DNA of 17,978 nucleotides from Pseudomonadota bacterium (GTDB taxonomy: Bacteria > Pseudomonadota > Alphaproteobacteria > Rhodospirillales > 2-02-FULL-58-16): assembly GCA_022572335.1 (NCBI GenBank), contig JACZWD010000025.1:1-17978 (forward strand), in the 5' to 3' direction. Under the pieces are notes generated by a model. The model did no database searches. It was not told the DNA's origin and saw only the letters and a list, made by a program, of their open reading frames with translations. Position 1 is the stretch's first letter. Each line of letters opens with the position of its first letter. Both the position numbers and the translations under genes were made by a program. Shown one piece after another: positions 14,691-17,978 of the stretch.

Positions 14691-14831
14691 ATGAGCGACG
14701 GCTTGGTGACGGCGCCATTCGCCAACGGTCGAAATCGCTTTGTTGAATCGAACAAACCACGAGAGTTTCGTGCGGCGGTGTTTCCGCCCGCCGTGGAGTG
14801 TGGGAAAGGCAGGCTCGTGGAAATACGATAA
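14691..14831 (+). CDS. Possible 46-residue leader ORF with a strong ribosome-binding site
   Basis: An ATG at 14691 follows AGGGAGGA (14675-14682) at 8 bp and opens a 46-codon frame ending in TAA at 14829-14831. The predicted peptide starts MSDGLVTAPFANGRNR and ends KGRLVEIR. It is basic, has no signal peptide or membrane helix, and I do not recognise it. It lies in the 284-bp gap between the GntR gene and the binding-protein gene, 50 bp before the latter. It could be a leader peptide, a small protein, or a chance frame over an operator palindrome (14739-14756). The strong ribosome-binding site is the only positive evidence. Confidence 0.3.
   Translation: MSDGLVTAPFANGRNRFVESNKPREFRAAVFPPAVECGKGRLVEIR
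14739..14756 (+). promoter_or_regulatory. Palindrome TTTGTT-N6-AACAAA, candidate GntR operator
   Basis: TTTGTTGAATCGAACAAA has perfect 6-bp arms around a 6-bp centre. It lies about 125 bp before the binding-protein start and shares TTTGT with the palindrome upstream of the adjacent regulator gene (13732-13746). Its site between regulator and transporter makes it a reasonable target for that regulator. A small inverted repeat, GTTGC/GCAAC, also occurs at 14833-14850. Confidence 0.4.
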
Positions 14832-14881
14832 CGTTGCCTTTCCGTGCAACCTATCAAGCGTACCAAAGGGAGGAAAATTTC

Positions 14882-16189
14882 ATGTCGACGAAACGACCAC
14901 ACATTAGCGATCACAAATGGGAGCAGGTCCTGAAGAGCATGGACCGCCGCGAATTCATCGTCACCTCGGCGGCGGCAGGTGTTCTCACCATGGTGCCGCG
15001 CTTCGCGCAGGCGGCGGCCGACACTTACAGACTTGGATTGCTGTTGCCGGTTACCGGCACGGGCGCCAACTACGCCGACGGCGGGATCAAGGCGGTGATG
15101 AACGCGACCGCCGCCATCAACGCCAAGGGTGGGTTCCTGGGCAAGCATCCGATCGAGGTCAGTTATCGCGATACCCACACCAAACCCGATATCGCCGCCC
15201 GCGAGGCGCGCGACCTGATCTCGCGCGAAAACGTACAGACGATCGTCGGCACCTATTCGAGCGCCTGCGCCATGGCCATCCAGGAGATCATCCACGAGCG
15301 CAAGATCCTGCATCTGGCGGCCACCAGCAACAGCTCCAAGATCGTCAACGAAAATTTCACGCCCTACACCTACCAGTTCTGCCCCAACTCCAAGATGCAG
15401 TCGGGGTCGGTGGTGGTGGCGGTGGCCGAGATGATCAAGAAGAACGGCTGGAAAACCTACGTGACCATCGGTCAGGACTACGAATGGGGCCGCGACACCC
15501 AGAAGGGCTTCGTCACGGCGCTGGCCAGAAAGTCGCCCGCTACCAAGCTGAAAAAGGAACTGTGGTTCAAGCTCGGCGAGACGGAATTCTCGTCCTACAT
15601 TTCGGCGATCATGGCGTCCAAGCCCGACTTCGCCTACGGCGCCATTGCCGGCAAGGACAACCGCACCTTCATCCGCCAGGCGCAGGCCATGGGCCTGTTC
15701 AAACGTGTCGCCTACCCGGGCGGTCTGATCTCGGTGACGGAAATGCAGCAGCAGCGCAAGAGCCTGCCGCGCGGAATGATCGGGCTCGCCCGGTGCCCGT
15801 TCTTTGCCCATCTCGACCAGCCCCTGATGCAGAAGTACATCAAGATGCATCGGGCCAAGCACGACGCCTATCCCACCGACTGGGCGTGCATGCACTACGA
15901 CGCCATCTATGGCCTCGAGCAGGCAATCGACAAGATCGGCAACATCGGGACCGAGGCGGTGAAGGCGGCCCTCAAGGGGGCGACCATGGACACCTGCCGT
16001 GGCAAGGCCACGTTCCGTGACTGCAACAACCAGCTCAACATCCCCGCGGGCTACGTTGGTGCGGTGTGGGACAGCCCCGACTACCCGTTCCCCATCTTCA
16101 ATCCGGACACCATGATCATCGTCAAGGCCGAGGAAGTCTGGACCCCGACCTGTGACGACGTTCGGAAACTCCAGAAAAAGCGCGCGTAG
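14882..16189 (+). CDS. LIV-type ABC transporter substrate-binding protein, Tat signal
   Basis: A 435-residue periplasmic binding protein of the leucine/isoleucine/valine family (Peripla_BP_6). Residues 20-48 look like a twin-arginine signal: MDRREFIVTS with R22 and R23, then a hydrophobic AAAGVLTMV stretch and an AQAAA cleavage region. The mature part opens with YRLGLLLPVTGTGANYADGG, the usual family start, and includes the hinge-region EVSYRDTHTKPDIAAREARD. AAGGGAGG (14866-14873) lies 8 bp before the ATG at 14882; M20 is an alternative start that would put the arginine pair right at the N-terminus. Seven cysteines in the mature part are more than usual. The ligand could be branched-chain amino acids, amides or aromatic or carboxylic compounds; sequence cannot decide. 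Confidence 0.9.
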   Translation: MSTKRPHISDHKWEQVLKSMDRREFIVTSAAAGVLTMVPRFAQAAADTYRLGLLLPVTGTGANYADGGIKAVMNATAAINAKGGFLGKHPIEVSYRDTHTKPDIAAREARDLISRENVQTIVGTYSSACAMAIQEIIHERKILHLAATSNSSKIVNENFTPYTYQFCPNSKMQSGSVVVAVAEMIKKNGWKTYVTIGQDYEWGRDTQKGFVTALARKSPATKLKKELWFKLGETEFSSYISAIMASKPDFAYGAIAGKDNRTFIRQAQAMGLFKRVAYPGGLISVTEMQQQRKSLPRGMIGLARCPFFAHLDQPLMQKYIKMHRAKHDAYPTDWACMHYDAIYGLEQAIDKIGNIGTEAVKAALKGATMDTCRGKATFRDCNNQLNIPAGYVGAVWDSPDYPFPIFNPDTMIIVKAEEVWTPTCDDVRKLQKKRA

Positions 16190-16211
16190 CCTTCCTGACG
16201 GGGCATGCCGT

Positions 16212-16244
16212 CCACGGAAACCGGAACCGATTCGGTTTCCGTGG
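16212..16244 (+). other. Perfect 12-bp stem-loop between binding protein and LivH genes
   Basis: CCACGGAAACCG (16212-16223) is exactly complementary to CGGTTTCCGTGG (16233-16244), with a 9-base loop. No T-tract follows, so an mRNA-stabilising or processing role seems more likely than termination. It lies 22 bp after the binding-protein stop and 44 bp before livH, the same relative place as the stem-loop between aapJ and aapQ. Confidence 0.75.
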
Positions 16245-16288
16245 CGGCGCCTCCGCGCGGCACGCTATCCGTAGGCTAGGGAAACGTC

Positions 16289-17182
16289 ATGCTATTAGAC
16301 CCGGGCGTCATTTTCGGCCAGCTGCTCGGCGGCCTGTCGCGGGCGATGATCCTGTTCCTGCTGTCGTCCGGCCTGTCGCTGACCTTCGGCGTGATGAACA
16401 TCCTCAATTTCGCCCACGCCACCCTTTGGCTGCTCGGCGGCTACATCACGTTCAGCATCTTTACGTATTTCGGCGAATTTCTCGGCGAGAACGGCTGGGT
16501 GCTGGCACTGGCCATCGTTTTCGGCACCTCAATCATGGTCGGGGTGGGCTACCTGATCGAAAGGTTCCTCATCCGCCGCATGTACGGCCGCGAACTGCCC
16601 GAGCAGCTTCTGCTCACCTTCGCCCTGATCCTCATAATCGGCGACCTCATCAAGCTCGTGTGGGGGGTGGAGGACCGTTCCATCTACCTGCCGATCGAGC
16701 CCCTGGAGATGCTCGATACCTACGTTAATCCCTATTACTTCGTCATTGTCTCTTCCGGCATCGCCGTCGCCGCCGGCCTGTGGTGGTTTCTGCAAAAAAC
16801 CCGGTACGGAATGATCGTTCGTGCCGCGGTCTACAGCCGTGACATGGTGAGCGCCCTGGGCATCCGCATCCCCTTGATCTACGCCGGGGTATTCGCCCTC
16901 GGGATCGGCATCGCGGCGTTCGCGGCGGGCGTGTTCCTGCCCCTGATGCCGATGGCATTGGGGGTCGATATCGACCTCATCATCCAATGTTTCGCGGTCG
17001 TCGTTATCGGCGGCTTCGGCAGCATCCTCGGCACCTTTGTGGCATCGATAATCGTTGGCGTGGTGTATTCGTTCTCCATCCTCATCTGGCCCGATGGGGC
17101 GCTGGCGGTGGTCTTCCTGATCGTCATCGCGGTGTTGATCTGGCGGCCGTGGGGCCTGTTCGGCACCGAGCTCAGGTATTGA
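16289..17182 (+). CDS. livH: Branched-chain-type ABC transporter permease, LivH family
   Basis: A 297-residue inner-membrane permease with about eight hydrophobic helices. SGLSLTFGVMNILNFAHATLWLLGGY is the start of the LivH signature: GVMNILNFAHA at about residues 34-44. Later landmarks are YGMIVRAAVYSRDMVSALGI (ATPase-contact region) and VVIGGFGSILGTFVAS, followed by the ending WRPWGLFG. Length is normal for LivH. It pairs with the LivM-like protein downstream; its stop lies 27 bp before that GTG. CTAGGGA lies upstream of the ATG at 16289. The ATPases (LivG, LivF) are expected beyond the window. The insert GEFLGENGW in the second loop is ordinary for the family. Confidence 0.93.
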   Translation: MLLDPGVIFGQLLGGLSRAMILFLLSSGLSLTFGVMNILNFAHATLWLLGGYITFSIFTYFGEFLGENGWVLALAIVFGTSIMVGVGYLIERFLIRRMYGRELPEQLLLTFALILIIGDLIKLVWGVEDRSIYLPIEPLEMLDTYVNPYYFVIVSSGIAVAAGLWWFLQKTRYGMIVRAAVYSRDMVSALGIRIPLIYAGVFALGIGIAAFAAGVFLPLMPMALGVDIDLIIQCFAVVVIGGFGSILGTFVASIIVGVVYSFSILIWPDGALAVVFLIVIAVLIWRPWGLFGTELRY

Positions 17183-17209
17183 GCGAACGCAGGGAAAAAG
17201 GGGCAAGGG

Positions 17210-17978
17210 GTGGGCACGCCGAACGGCGACCGGAATAGGCGAAACTGGATAGAACGTCTCTACGATTGGGGCGGACTCTCCGGACCCGTCATGGTGCTCC
17301 TGGTCATTGGCTTCCCGCTCGTGCCGCTGCTGCCCGGCATGTTCTGGACCGAGGTCGCTACCGAGATCCTGATTCTCGGGCTGTTCGCCATGAGCTTCAA
17401 CCTCATTTACGGCTACATGGGCCAGATATCGTTCGGCCACGCGGCGTTCTTCGGGCTCGGCGCCTATGGGACGGCGATCCTGTTCCGGGAACTCAGTGGC
17501 GGCACGGGTGCGATCACGATGGTCCAGTTCTTTGTCGCGCTGTCGGTGGGACCGCCGGTGGCCGCGGCGGGCGCGTTGTTGGTCGGATACTTCTGCGTGC
17601 GGCTGACAGGCATTTATTTCGCCATCCTGACCCTCGCCTTCGGCGAGCTTTTGTTTTACGTCGTGTTCTCCTGGTACACCTTCACCGGTGGCGACGACGG
17701 CATACAGCGGCTCCTGCCGCCGCCGTTCTTCCGCGACGCGACGACGTACTACTACCTGACGCTGGTGATCGTGTTTGGCGCGGCGGCGGTGATGTGGCGG
17801 ATCACCCGCTCGCCCTTCGGCTATGTGCTCAGAAACATGCGCGAAAACCAGTTGCGCACGCGCTTCCTGGGAATCGATGTGCGCCGCTACATGCTGGTCA
17901 ATTTCGTCATCGCCGGGGCGTTCGCGGGTATGGCCGGCGCCCTTTGGGGTCCGTTCACGCGCAGCGTCGGGCCCCTGC
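17210..17978 (+). CDS. livM: Branched-chain-type ABC transporter permease, LivM family (3' end cut)
   Basis: The frame is open from a GTG at 17210 to the window end, 256 complete codons. AAGGGG (17198-17203) lies 6 bp before the GTG. A short basic N-terminus leads to a first helix (VMVLLVIGFPLVPLLPG), then the LivM signature SFNLIYGYMGQISFGHAAFFGLGAY, the segment LTGIYFAILTLAFGELLFY, and the ATPase-contact loop with MRENQLRTRFLGIDVRRY. The last visible helix (NFVIAGAFAGMAGALWG) is followed by the cut. Typical LivM proteins are 300-350 residues, so roughly the last 50-90 are missing. It follows livH in the same operon. Confidence 0.92.
   Translation, partial: MGTPNGDRNRRNWIERLYDWGGLSGPVMVLLVIGFPLVPLLPGMFWTEVATEILILGLFAMSFNLIYGYMGQISFGHAAFFGLGAYGTAILFRELSGGTGAITMVQFFVALSVGPPVAAAGALLVGYFCVRLTGIYFAILTLAFGELLFYVVFSWYTFTGGDDGIQRLLPPPFFRDATTYYYLTLVIVFGAAAVMWRITRSPFGYVLRNMRENQLRTRFLGIDVRRYMLVNFVIAGAFAGMAGALWGPFTRSVGPL

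Noticed and set aside
14474..15895. A 473-codon open frame on the minus strand
   Set aside because: It is antisense to the substrate-binding protein gene, which has a clear signal and family motifs.

Overview
This window reads as accessory and metabolic chromosome from a GC-rich alphaproteobacterium, most likely Rhodospirillales-like. The evidence is an ImuB/DnaE2 mutagenesis cassette, an AapJQMP general amino acid transporter with a cystathionine beta-lyase gene upstream, and strong third-position GC bias. Every gene I can support lies on the + strand. I saw no rRNA, tRNA, CRISPR array or transposase gene.

Region 1 (1-4244) starts with the 3' end of imuB and ends with dnaE2 (imuC). A complete type II toxin-antitoxin pair (FitA-like ribbon-helix-helix antitoxin and PIN-domain toxin) sits between these two normally adjacent genes. 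Just upstream of the antitoxin are five TGCNNGCA boxes spaced one helical turn apart, probably its operator.

Region 2 (4245-6022) has a CopD-like membrane protein gene, a palindromic repeat, a NUDIX ADP-ribose pyrophosphatase gene, and three tandem copies of a roughly 60-bp G/C-run repeat.

Region 3 (6023-13620) has cysK, a fourth copy of the repeat, metC, a RidA-family gene and aapJ-aapQ-aapM-aapP. CysK makes cysteine. MetC cleaves cystathionine and releases a reactive enamine/imine, which is the kind of substrate RidA proteins hydrolyse. AapJQMP imports amino acids. A stem-loop with a T-tract separates aapJ from aapQ. A 75-bp MITE-like inverted repeat separates aapM from aapP. A decayed duplicate of the 3' end of metC lies 32 bp after aapP.

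Region 4 (13621-17978) has a GntR/FCD regulator gene followed by a branched-chain-type (LIV) ABC importer: a substrate-binding protein with a twin-arginine signal, a LivH-like permease and a LivM-like permease cut by the window end. Palindromes upstream of the regulator and upstream of the transporter share a TTTGT core and are candidate operators. The transported substrate cannot be read from the sequence.
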